Source: Hydrogenophaga palleronii_A (GTDB lineage: Bacteria > Pseudomonadota > Gammaproteobacteria > Burkholderiales > Burkholderiaceae_C). Taken from it: a stretch of 64,000 nucleotides of DNA. Below the pieces are notes generated by a model. It saw nothing but the letters and a program-made list of their open reading frames with translations. It was not told where the DNA came from and searched no databases. Below, one piece after another: positions 1-7,077 of the stretch. Where the stretch lies: contig NZ_JAVDWU010000010.1 of the NCBI RefSeq assembly GCF_031457455.1, positions 186,001-250,000 on the forward strand. Reading direction: 5' to 3'. The position numbers were made by a program, and so were the translations under genes. The stretch's first letter is position 1. Each line of letters starts with the position of its first letter.

Positions 1-2
1 CC

Positions 3-512
3 TCGCTGCTAGACCTGTTCAACGCCGACCACGGCAACGCGCAGAGCCTGTCCACACAGGACCGGACGGCGCTGACCGACTACGTGCGCTCGCTCGACGC
101 CAACAGTGCGATGCTGCGCCTGCGCTCCAGCCAGAGCAACCTGTGTGTCAATGTCCGCGGCGTATCGACCGCCAGCGGCGCCAGTGTCATCCAGTGGCCC
201 TGTGGCACGGCGGCCAACGAACTGTTCGCCGTCAACAACATCGACGGCCACCTGCAGTTCGTCGCCAAGCACAGCGGCCTGTGCATCGCCCAGGCCAACA
301 CCACGGCGTCGGGCGGCCCGGTGGTGCAGTTGTCGTGCAACGCGGGCACCACCACACAGTGGACCTTGTCAGGATCGACCTTGCGCAACCGCGCCTCAGG
401 CGCCTGCCTCGACGTGCCGGGTGGCTCAACAGCCCAGGACCTGGAGCTGATCACCTGGACCTGCAACAACGGCAACAACCAGAACTGGGTTCAGGCGAAC
501 GCCGTGAACTGA
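3..512 (+). CDS. C-terminal part of a ricin-type (beta-trefoil) lectin domain protein, 5' truncated by window edge
   Basis: The frame is open from the first bases, so the gene starts upstream; 169 residues are visible. The last ~125 residues have the QxW repeats of a ricin B-like (CBM13) beta-trefoil (IQW, TQW and QNW near the three repeat ends) and paired cysteines, as expected of an exported sugar-binding module. The residues before it (LSTQDRTALTDYVRSLD) resemble the last helix of a c-type cytochrome domain, so the full protein may be a cytochrome-lectin fusion; that part is inference. The catalytic or substrate partner cannot be seen. Confidence 0.75.
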   Translation, partial: SLLDLFNADHGNAQSLSTQDRTALTDYVRSLDANSAMLRLRSSQSNLCVNVRGVSTASGASVIQWPCGTAANELFAVNNIDGHLQFVAKHSGLCIAQANTTASGGPVVQLSCNAGTTTQWTLSGSTLRNRASGACLDVPGGSTAQDLELITWTCNNGNNQNWVQANAVN

Positions 513-557
513 GCAACGGCACGCCCCTCGAAGCAGGGACGTGTCGGGAAACACCAG

Positions 558-1154
558 TCAGCTCTCACCCAGGCCGACCGGCGCAGGCGCACGCATCACG
601 ATCCGGGTGAACAGGCGATCAAACTGCGGATCGCGCGGGATGCGGGTGTTCAGCGGATCCAGGTTGGTGGCAAACGCCGCGTTGAGGGCATGCCAGTCGG
701 CATCGGTGAGGTGCTTTTCAGCGGCAGGCAGCACCTCGGCTTCCTCGAGGTGCATGTGCCGCAGATAGAAGTCCACGTACCGGGTCACTTCGTCTTCAAA
801 GGCCTGGCGCCGCGTCTCGCCCAGGTATTCCCAGGCCATGAGCAGGTGCATGAGTTCGCGCACCCGCGCCTCGCCGGTCATGTGGTCGCGTTCCAGCTGG
901 TCGATGGTGGCCATCACCTGGGGTGCCGCGCGCGCCACGCGCGGGAACAGGAGGTTCGACTCCTTGGGGTGGTGCAGCTTCTCGGGAAATTCATCGATGT
1001 AGAACAGCATGGCACGCAACACATCGAAATACAGCTCGTGCTGGTCTTTACCATCGGGGTCGGGCCCGCGTTTGACCATCTGCATGAGGGACTGCAGCAT
1101 CGCCGCCAGCGTGGCGTGTTCGTCGCGTATCACGCGCAGGGCTTCGTGTTTCAT
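558..1154 (-). CDS. Hemerythrin HHE-domain protein
   Basis: 198 residues, all-helical, with the spaced His/Glu ligands of a hemerythrin-like di-iron site: EH near residue 13, HH-PKE near 60, ERDH near 88, and HMHLEEAE near 135. Proteins of this family bind O2 or NO, or help repair iron-sulfur centres under nitrosative stress; the exact role here is unknown. The ATG has a GGAGA ribosome site. A perfect FNR box lies ~97 bp upstream with a -10-like hexamer at class II spacing, so induction at low oxygen is likely. The gene stands alone and is convergent with the truncated lectin gene. Confidence 0.9.
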   Translation of the reverse strand: MKHEALRVIRDEHATLAAMLQSLMQMVKRGPDPDGKDQHELYFDVLRAMLFYIDEFPEKLHHPKESNLLFPRVARAAPQVMATIDQLERDHMTGEARVRELMHLLMAWEYLGETRRQAFEDEVTRYVDFYLRHMHLEEAEVLPAAEKHLTDADWHALNAAFATNLDPLNTRIPRDPQFDRLFTRIVMRAPAPVGLGES

Positions 1155-1222
1155 GGGCTTGTCTCCGTGCGGGTCAGTGCGCCTGCCTTCGGCCGTGCAA
1201 CGGCATTGAGGCGAATGCCCTT

Positions 1223-1264
1223 AGCATCCCGCAAACGCCTGCCGCACACCTTGATGCACATCAA
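1223..1264 (-). promoter_or_regulatory. FNR/ANR box and class II promoter of the hemerythrin gene
   Basis: TTGAT-GCAC-ATCAA at 1251-1264 is a perfect FNR/ANR dyad. On the minus strand the hexamer GATGCT (1228-1223) follows after 22 bp, placing the dyad at about -41.5, the class II activation position. The predicted start near 1216 leaves a ~62-nt leader with a Shine-Dalgarno. Confidence 0.75.
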
Positions 1265-1299
1265 GCAACCCGGGCAGCGTCACCGCGCTGCAGGGTCTT

Positions 1300-3675
1300 T
1301 CAGCGCTTGGCGGGCGGTTTCCAGCGCTTGAGCAACAGCGCGTTGCCCACCACGCTCACCGAACTCAGCGCCATGGCCGCGCCCGCCATCACCGGGCTCA
1401 GGTAGCCCAGCGCCGCCAGCGGAATCCCTGCAGCGTTGTAGACAAAGGCCCAGAACAGGTTCTGGCGGATCTTGCGCACCGTGCGGCGTGAAATGTCCAG
1501 CGCCGCCGCCACCAGCGCCACATCACCCCGCATCAGCGTGATGCCGGCCGCGTGCATGGCCACGTCCGAGCCACCGCCCTGCGCATGGCTCATGGCCAGG
1601 CCCACGTCGGCCGCGGCCAGGGCCGGCGCGTCGTTGACGCCATCGCCCACCATGGCCACGGTGTGGGCGCCGATGTGGTCGCGGGCAGCGCCCGACTTCG
1701 CCTCGCGCTCGGCCACCGGGTTGAACTCGCCCTTGGTGGTCCAGGCCTCCGGTGCCAGGCCTTCCTGTTCGGCCATCGACACGCTGGGCGGCGCCAGCGA
1801 CGTGCCCTGCTTGAGACGCTGTACCGCCGCCGCCTTGTCGCCGGGCAACACCTCGGCCATCACTTCATCGTCCCTGAGACCCAATCTGCGTGCCACGGCC
1901 AGTGCAGCGCCCCGGTTGTCGCCCGAGATCATCACCAGTCGCAAGCCATGTTCGCGCAACGTCGCCAGCGCAGGCAATGCACCGGGCTTGGGCTCATCGG
2001 CAAAAGCCAGCAAGGCCAGTGGCGCCCAGGCGCCCTCCGCGTTGGCGGCAGCCAGCACCGACACCGTGGCACCCTCGCTCTGCAGCACCTGCGCGCGCGC
2101 CGCCAGCCCGCCCATGGCCGCGCCCAGCTCGGCCATCCAGCGCAGGCTGCCCAAGGCCAGCAGCGCACCCTGCACCTTGCCCTGCGTGCCGCGCCCGGTC
2201 ACCGACTGCACGTCTTCTGCGGCGTTTTCAACGATCACCAATCCACGCGCCTGTGCCGCCTCCATCACCGCGCGGGCCAGTGGATGCGCGCTTTGCGCCT
2301 GCAGCGACGCCGCCGCCTGCAGAACGGCCACCTCGTCCACGCCGGCCGCGGCCTCGATCAGGCGCAGGCGCGGGTGACCTTCGGTGAGCGTGCCCGTCTT
2401 GTCAAAGGCCACCGTGTCCACCCGGTGCGCGATCTCCAGCGCCTGCACGTCCTTGATCAGAATGCCATGCCGGGCCGCCACACCGGTGCCGGCCATGATG
2501 GCCGTGGGCGTGGCCAGCCCGAGCGCACAAGGGCAGGCAATCACCAGCACCGACACCGCATTGCGCACCGCCACTTCCATCGGCACATCGAGCTGCAGCC
2601 ACACCACCAGCGTGACCAGGGCAATCACCAGCACCACCGGCACGAACACCGCCGCCACCTGGTCCACCAGTCGCTGCACAGGTGCCTTGGTGGCCTGCGC
2701 GTCCTGCACCATGGCGATGATCTGCGACAACACGCTCTGCGCCCCGATGGCGCGCACCTCCACTTCCACCGCACCTTCGCCGTTGATGGCGCCACCGGTC
2801 ACGAAGTCGCCCGGCTGCTTGGGCACCGGCATGGCCTCGCCGGTCAGCATCGATTCATCGGCCTGGGTCTGGCCCAGCATCACCGTGCCGTCGGCGGCAA
2901 AGCGCTCACCAGGCAACACACGCACCCGGTCGCCAGGCAACAGCTCTTCCACCGGCACGTCCACCGCTTCGGTGCGCTTGATGTCGTCGGGCAGCAGATG
3001 GGCCTTTTCCGGGCGCAACGCGTGCAGCGCGCGAATGGCGCTGGTGGTCTGGCGCTTGGCGCGGGCTTCCAGCCACTTGCCCAGCAACACCAGCGTGATC
3101 ACCACCGCCGCACCCTCGTAGTACAGATGCACCATTTCGCCAGGCTCGGCGCGCCACCACAGCCAGGTGGACAGCGCCCAACCCGCCGTGGTGCCAATGG
3201 CCACCAGCAGTTCCATGTTGCCGGTGTAGGCCTTGAGGGCATGCCAGCCTGCCCGGTAGAAACGCGCGCCCAGCACGAACTGCACCGGCGTGGCCAGCAG
3301 GAACTGGATCCAGGCCGGCAGCATCCAGTGCTTGCCAAACAGGTCGCCCACCATGGGCAAGGCCAGCGGCGCGGAGAGCAGCACGGCCAGGATCACCGGC
3401 CAGGCGTCTCGCGCAATGCCCAGGGGGCCGGTGGGGGGCGCTTCATCAGCAGCATCGGGGCTTCGCGCCTCGTAGCCCGCATCGCGCACCGCACGCTTGA
3501 TCAGCGCCAGGGTCTTCCAGTCGGTTTCGCCTTCGAGCGTGACGCGGGCCGACTCGGTGGCCAAGTTGACGGTGGCACCCGTCACGCCTTGTTGCTTCTT
3601 GAGCACGCGCTCCACGCGCGACACGCAGGACGCGCAGGTCATGCCACCAATGCCCAGATCGATCACAGATTCCAT
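1300..3675 (-). CDS. copA: Copper-exporting P1B-type ATPase CopA
   Basis: 791 residues. There is one N-terminal heavy-metal domain with C14xxC17 (GMTCASC), the transmembrane CPC motif C381-P-C383 that defines Cu(+) P1B pumps, the phosphorylation motif D425KTGT and the hinge motif starting at M675 (MVGDGVND). It exports cytosolic Cu(I) to the periplasm using ATP. About 45 extra residues (roughly 627-670) lie between the P-domain and the GDGVND hinge. It is divergent from copZ-cueR. The ATG sits only ~7 nt after the predicted -10 element with no Shine-Dalgarno, suggesting a leaderless mRNA; GTG at codon 4 is an alternative. Confidence 0.95.
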   Translation of the reverse strand: MESVIDLGIGGMTCASCVSRVERVLKKQQGVTGATVNLATESARVTLEGETDWKTLALIKRAVRDAGYEARSPDAADEAPPTGPLGIARDAWPVILAVLLSAPLALPMVGDLFGKHWMLPAWIQFLLATPVQFVLGARFYRAGWHALKAYTGNMELLVAIGTTAGWALSTWLWWRAEPGEMVHLYYEGAAVVITLVLLGKWLEARAKRQTTSAIRALHALRPEKAHLLPDDIKRTEAVDVPVEELLPGDRVRVLPGERFAADGTVMLGQTQADESMLTGEAMPVPKQPGDFVTGGAINGEGAVEVEVRAIGAQSVLSQIIAMVQDAQATKAPVQRLVDQVAAVFVPVVLVIALVTLVVWLQLDVPMEVAVRNAVSVLVIACPCALGLATPTAIMAGTGVAARHGILIKDVQALEIAHRVDTVAFDKTGTLTEGHPRLRLIEAAAGVDEVAVLQAAASLQAQSAHPLARAVMEAAQARGLVIVENAAEDVQSVTGRGTQGKVQGALLALGSLRWMAELGAAMGGLAARAQVLQSEGATVSVLAAANAEGAWAPLALLAFADEPKPGALPALATLREHGLRLVMISGDNRGAALAVARRLGLRDDEVMAEVLPGDKAAAVQRLKQGTSLAPPSVSMAEQEGLAPEAWTTKGEFNPVAEREAKSGAARDHIGAHTVAMVGDGVNDAPALAAADVGLAMSHAQGGGSDVAMHAAGITLMRGDVALVAAALDISRRTVRKIRQNLFWAFVYNAAGIPLAALGYLSPVMAGAAMALSSVSVVGNALLLKRWKPPAKR

Positions 3676-3681
3676 GCGGCG

Positions 3682-3712
3682 AGCATAAGCTTTACCCCCA
3701 TGGGAAGGTCAA
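3682..3712 (-). promoter_or_regulatory. MerR/CueR-type promoter of copA
   Basis: On the minus strand: -35 TTGACC (3712-3707), a 19-bp spacer holding an imperfect dyad with an ACCTTCC half-site, and -10 TATGCT (3687-3682). The over-long 19-bp spacer and the ACCTTCC half-site are typical of CueR-controlled promoters such as E. coli copA. Confidence 0.8.
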
Positions 3713-3749
3713 GCCAAGGCTTGTTGCCATCTGTGACAAAACGGAGGGC

Positions 3750-3785
3750 TTGACCTTGACATCATGTCAAGGCTGAAACTACGCT
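3750..3785 (+). promoter_or_regulatory. CueR-type operator/promoter of copZ-cueR
   Basis: CCTTGAC-ATCAT-GTCAAGG at 3754-3772 is a perfect inverted repeat. TTGACC (3750-3755) overlaps its left arm exactly as in CueR promoters, with the dyad centre 13 bp after the -35 start. The -10 is less clear: GAAACT at 19-bp spacing, or TACGCT at 3780-3785. cueR lies downstream, so the operon is probably autoregulated. Confidence 0.75.
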
Positions 3786-3826
3786 GTGTCCGAGCAAGTC
3801 GCCGGACGGCCATTCCAGAGAACACC

Positions 3827-4024
3827 ATGAACCAGACCTTCAACGTGCAGGGCATGACCTGCGGCCATTGTGAAAAAGCGGTCACCACTGCCATCAAGAC
3901 CCTCGATCCCACCGCAGAGGTGCGCATCGACCGCGCCGCCAACAAGGTCGAAGTCTCCTCGGAGCAGCCCCCGCAAGCCATTGCCGACGTGATCCGTGAA
4001 GAAGGCTACACCGTCACCGCATGA
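3827..4024 (+). CDS. copZ: Copper chaperone CopZ (heavy-metal-associated domain)
   Basis: 65-residue single HMA domain with the metal loop GMTCGHC near residue 10, the usual size for CopZ. It binds Cu(I) in the cytosol and hands it to CopA. The start at 3827 gives a protein beginning directly at the first beta strand; an earlier in-frame ATG at 3764 would lie inside the operator and is rejected. The stop overlaps the cueR start (ATGA), so the two genes are translationally coupled. Confidence 0.93.
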   Translation: MNQTFNVQGMTCGHCEKAVTTAIKTLDPTAEVRIDRAANKVEVSSEQPPQAIADVIREEGYTVTA

Positions 4025-4518
4025 AAGCCGCAGCCGACGCTCACACCCAGTCCCGGCCATCGCTGCGGATGCGGCAGGCCAGCCAGACCCCTGCCGGGCC
4101 GGGCTGGCCAGTGAGCATCGGTCAGGCCGCACAGCTCAGCGGCATTTCACCCAAGATGCTGCGCCACTACGAATCGCTGGGTCTGCTGGGCGAGGTGGCG
4201 CGCACCGGCAGCAATTACCGCCAGTACAGCGAAAACGACGTGCACACGCTGTGCTTCATCCGCCGCTCACGCGACATGGGCTTTGGCCTCGACGCCATCG
4301 CCGAACTGGTCAGTCTCTGGCACGACCGCCAGCGCAGCAGCGCCAGCGTCAAACAGGTGGCCCGCAAACACCTGGGCGAACTCGAAGAACGCATCGAAGC
4401 GCTTCAGGCCATGCAGCGCACACTCTCCCACCTCCTGCACCAGTGTCCAGGCGATGAGCGACCCGATTGCCCCATTCTGGATGACCTCGAGATTGGGAGC
4501 ACCCCCCTGCGCCGCTGA
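4021..4518 (+). CDS. cueR: MerR-family copper-responsive regulator CueR
   Basis: 165 residues: an N-terminal winged helix (SIGQAAQLSGISPKMLRHYESLGLL), a long dimerisation helix, and the C-terminal metal loop C-PGDERPD-C, matching the C-x7-C Cu(I) site of CueR. It should activate copA and copZ-cueR by untwisting their 19-bp-spacer promoters. The N-terminus has ~28 extra residues before the DNA-binding domain if translation starts at the coupled ATG; an internal start (4069) would be closer to the usual length. The 3' end runs into an intergenic repeat. Confidence 0.93.
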   Translation: MKAAADAHTQSRPSLRMRQASQTPAGPGWPVSIGQAAQLSGISPKMLRHYESLGLLGEVARTGSNYRQYSENDVHTLCFIRRSRDMGFGLDAIAELVSLWHDRQRSSASVKQVARKHLGELEERIEALQAMQRTLSHLLHQCPGDERPDCPILDDLEIGSTPLRR

Positions 4519-4833
4519 CGCGGCTTCCCCCCTCTCTTGCGCCTTCGGCTTGGAGGGGGGACGGCGGCTCGGGCCGGCGAAGCCGGACCCTTGTCGCCCC
4601 TTGTTGGGAACATCTCGCTCGCCGCAAGTCTCGGAGATGACGCGCTCGTTGCGCCACATCTCCCCGTTTGGTGTGCATGCCCGGACAGGCGCTCCGACAA
4701 AAACCGGCACATAACTTTACATTTCTGCGACCCTGCCGCACAAAGCAGAAACATGGCCCGGCCACACTGAAGCCATTCCACAGCCCGACCCCCTGTCGAC
4801 GTTGCGGTAGACCTTCAACCACCAGGAGTGACC
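4519..4833. repeat. Intergenic dispersed GC-rich repeat copy, then leader of the Spy-like gene
   Basis: Positions ~4500-4590 carry a copy of the repeat family also seen near 13.2, 23.35, 39.75, 40.05 and 44.95 kb: a CCCCC-rich arm, a GGAGGGGGGACGG arm and the palindrome CCGGCGAAGCCGG. The rest has no gene; it should hold the promoter for the Spy-like gene, but no clear -35/-10 pair was found. Confidence 0.7.
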
Positions 4834-5532
4834 ATGAAACTGTTTCCCCAACGCACCCTTGTCATCGCTGCCCTTGCCACCGCCTTCGTCGGCGTGTCGG
4901 CCACCGCCATCGCCAGCAACCCCGGTGCCATGAACAGCGATCTGCATGCCCAGCACCTCGCCCAGCGCACCCACATGGCACCCGAAGTGATCCAGCTGGC
5001 GCAGGCCGCCCAGGCCACCCAGAACGCGGAGGCCGCCGCAACCGACAGTGCCAAACCGCGCCAGGAACGGCATGCGAATCGCATGGACCGCGCCGAACGC
5101 ATGGAACGCATGCAGGCCCGCATGGCCGAACGCCAGGCCAAGCTCAAGGCCGATCTGAACCTCAGCGCAGAACAAGAACCCGCATGGAACGCCTTTGTGG
5201 CGCGCATGGACGCAGCCAAGGGCTCGCATGGCCAACGGGGCCAGCGCGAACGCACCAACTGGTCCGAACTGACCACGCCCGAACGCCTCGACAAGATGCA
5301 GGCCCGCATGGCCGAGCGCGAAGCGGCCATGAACCAGCGTTTTGAGGCCATCAAGAGCTTCTACGCCAATCTCAACGCCGAACAGCAGAAGGTCTTTGAC
5401 AGTCAGCGCATGGGCTCCTTCCACCGCGCCGGGATGAAAGGTGGTCATCACAAGGGTGGTCACAAGCATCACCATGGCGGCAAAGGCCATCGTGGCATGG
5501 GCATGCAGACGCCGGCCACGCCCCAGAGCTGA
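4834..5532 (+). CDS. Spy/CpxP-family (LTXXQ motif) periplasmic protein with His-rich tail
   Basis: 232 residues. An N-terminal signal peptide (hydrophobic stretch ending ATAIAS) is followed by a highly charged, helical Met/Arg/Glu-rich body with two LTxxQ-like segments (LNLSAEQEPAW and LTTPERLDKMQ). A short C-terminal tail is rich in His and Gly (HHKGGHKHHHGGKGH) and could bind metal. Spy/CpxP proteins are periplasmic chaperones induced by envelope and copper stress, which fits the adjacent copper genes. The ATG is 5 nt after AGGAG; GTG at 4828 is less likely. A strong terminator follows. Confidence 0.8.
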   Translation: MKLFPQRTLVIAALATAFVGVSATAIASNPGAMNSDLHAQHLAQRTHMAPEVIQLAQAAQATQNAEAAATDSAKPRQERHANRMDRAERMERMQARMAERQAKLKADLNLSAEQEPAWNAFVARMDAAKGSHGQRGQRERTNWSELTTPERLDKMQARMAEREAAMNQRFEAIKSFYANLNAEQQKVFDSQRMGSFHRAGMKGGHHKGGHKHHHGGKGHRGMGMQTPATPQS

Positions 5533-5550
5533 TCTGGCATTTCCCACCCA

Positions 5551-5576
5551 AGCCCCGGTCCGCCGGGGCTTTTTTT
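5551..5576 (+). terminator. Rho-independent terminator after the Spy-like gene
   Basis: A perfect 8-bp stem AGCCCCGG / CCGGGGCT with a 4-nt loop (5551-5570) is followed by a run of seven T. Confidence 0.92.
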
Positions 5577-5605
5577 CGTCTGGCTCTGAGGCGCTTGACC
5601 GGTGC

Positions 5606-5647
5606 TTGATGTGAATCAAGCCCTCACACCGTACTGCCCCCTATGCT
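5606..5647 (+). promoter_or_regulatory. FNR/ANR box and class II promoter of the hydroxylase gene
   Basis: TTGAT-GTGA-ATCAA at 5606-5619 is a perfect FNR/ANR dyad. A -10 hexamer TATGCT at 5642-5647 follows after 22 bp, the class II spacing (dyad at -41.5). The predicted transcription start (~5654) is about 2 nt before the ATG at 5656, so the mRNA would be leaderless. Confidence 0.8.
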
Positions 5648-5655
5648 GCACCGAC

Positions 5656-6867
5656 ATGGATTTTGACCTCATCATCGTGGGTGCAGGCCCGGCTGGTCTG
5701 TGCCTGGCCCGTGCGTTGCGTGACACCGGCCTGCGCATCTGCCTTGTTGAAAAGCAACCCAGAAGCGCCCTGCAGCAACCCGGCTTCGATGGCCGGGAAA
5801 TCGCCCTGACCCACCACAGCACGATGCTGCTGCAGCACCTCGGCATCTGGTCGCACCTGGGTGACGAGTGCATTGCCGCCATCAAACTGGCCCTGGTGAT
5901 GAACGGCCCGCAGGGCCCCGGTCAATCCCGCATGGCGATCAGCCACAGCCTGAGCCCCAAACCCGAGTTGGGCCACCTGGTCGGCAACCACCACATTCGC
6001 CGTGCGGCCTGGGCAGCGAACTTCAACACCTCGGACCCGGGCGAAGCCCCGGAACTGCGCTGCGGCGAAGGCGTTGCCCAGCTGTACACCGACAGCCAGG
6101 GCGCCCGTGTCACGCTGGACAGCGGACAACAACTCACCGCCCGCCTGGTGGTGGCCGCAGACAGCCGGCATTCGACCACGCGCCGCCACATGGGCATCAA
6201 CGCCGACCTGCACGACTACGGGCGCAGCATGGTCGTGAGCTGCATGACCCACGACAAACCCCACCACGACACGGCCGTGGAATGGTTCGACCAGGGCCAG
6301 ACGATCGCCTTGCTGCCGATGAACCCCTGCCCGGCCACCCACAGGCACCGCTCCTCGGTGGTGCTGACCCTGGCCGACCACGAACTGCAGCCGCTCATGG
6401 CGCTTGACGAAGAGGCCTGGGGTCAGGCCATGACGCAGCGCTGTGATCACCACCTGGGCACCATGCAGGCCGCCAGCACCCGCCACGCCTACCCGCTGGT
6501 GGGTGTGTGGGCCCGCCGCTTTGTGGCAGAGCGCTTTGCGCTGGTGGGCGATGCCGCGGTCGGCATGCACCCTGTCACGGCCCACGGCTTCAACCTGGGG
6601 CTGCGTAGTGTGGACGTGCTGTCAAACGCCATCGCGGCGGCACACCAGCAGGGCAAGGACATTGCCGCTTCTCCCTTGCTGCAGGCCTACCAGCAGGCCC
6701 ACCGCCGGGCCAGCCGCGGCCTTTTCCTGGCCACACACGCCCTGGCCACGCTCTACATCAAGGAGCAACCTCCCGCGCGTTTGCTGCGCCATGCCCTGGT
6801 GCGCCTGGGTGAACACGTCACGCCGTTCAAGAAGGCCGTGGCGGGCAGCCTGACCGGCCTGGCCTGA
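5656..6867 (+). CDS. ubiM: FAD-dependent aromatic hydroxylase, UbiH/UbiF/UbiM family (ubiquinone biosynthesis)
   Basis: 403 residues. The N-terminal Rossmann motif is GAGPAG (residues 8-13), and ALVGDAAVGMHPVTAHGFNLGL near 295-320 is the second FAD motif of the UbiH-UbiF-UbiM flavoprotein monooxygenases. Text-level resemblance is closest to UbiM, but UbiH/F cannot be excluded without alignment. It would hydroxylate the ubiquinone ring using O2. The start is fixed because the Rossmann strand begins at residue 3; no Shine-Dalgarno is present. Control by an FNR box is unexpected for an O2-consuming enzyme, and may compensate for low oxygen. Confidence 0.8.
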   Translation: MDFDLIIVGAGPAGLCLARALRDTGLRICLVEKQPRSALQQPGFDGREIALTHHSTMLLQHLGIWSHLGDECIAAIKLALVMNGPQGPGQSRMAISHSLSPKPELGHLVGNHHIRRAAWAANFNTSDPGEAPELRCGEGVAQLYTDSQGARVTLDSGQQLTARLVVAADSRHSTTRRHMGINADLHDYGRSMVVSCMTHDKPHHDTAVEWFDQGQTIALLPMNPCPATHRHRSSVVLTLADHELQPLMALDEEAWGQAMTQRCDHHLGTMQAASTRHAYPLVGVWARRFVAERFALVGDAAVGMHPVTAHGFNLGLRSVDVLSNAIAAAHQQGKDIAASPLLQAYQQAHRRASRGLFLATHALATLYIKEQPPARLLRHALVRLGEHVTPFKKAVAGSLTGLA

Positions 6868-7077
6868 GCCTTCTCAGACGCCGGAGAGCCGTCCCACAGG
6901 TTCGCACAAGCTCGTTCCAGCCGGGTTGCCTATCTGCACAGCGTGCGGGCATCATGTGCCTCACAAGCGTCCCACACGGCCTGGCAGAACGCCACACTGC
7001 GCCCGCAGTCTGCCCCAGGTCGAGAACCTTCCCGATCACGGCTTCTTCAGCCGACCGTGCCCAAACATCGAGCCACC

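Noticed and set aside
1552..3753. Long open frame on the plus strand opposite copA
   Set aside because: It mirrors the copA codon pattern in high-G+C DNA, is rich in His/Gln/Arg and matches no family; the copA frame has all P-type ATPase motifs.
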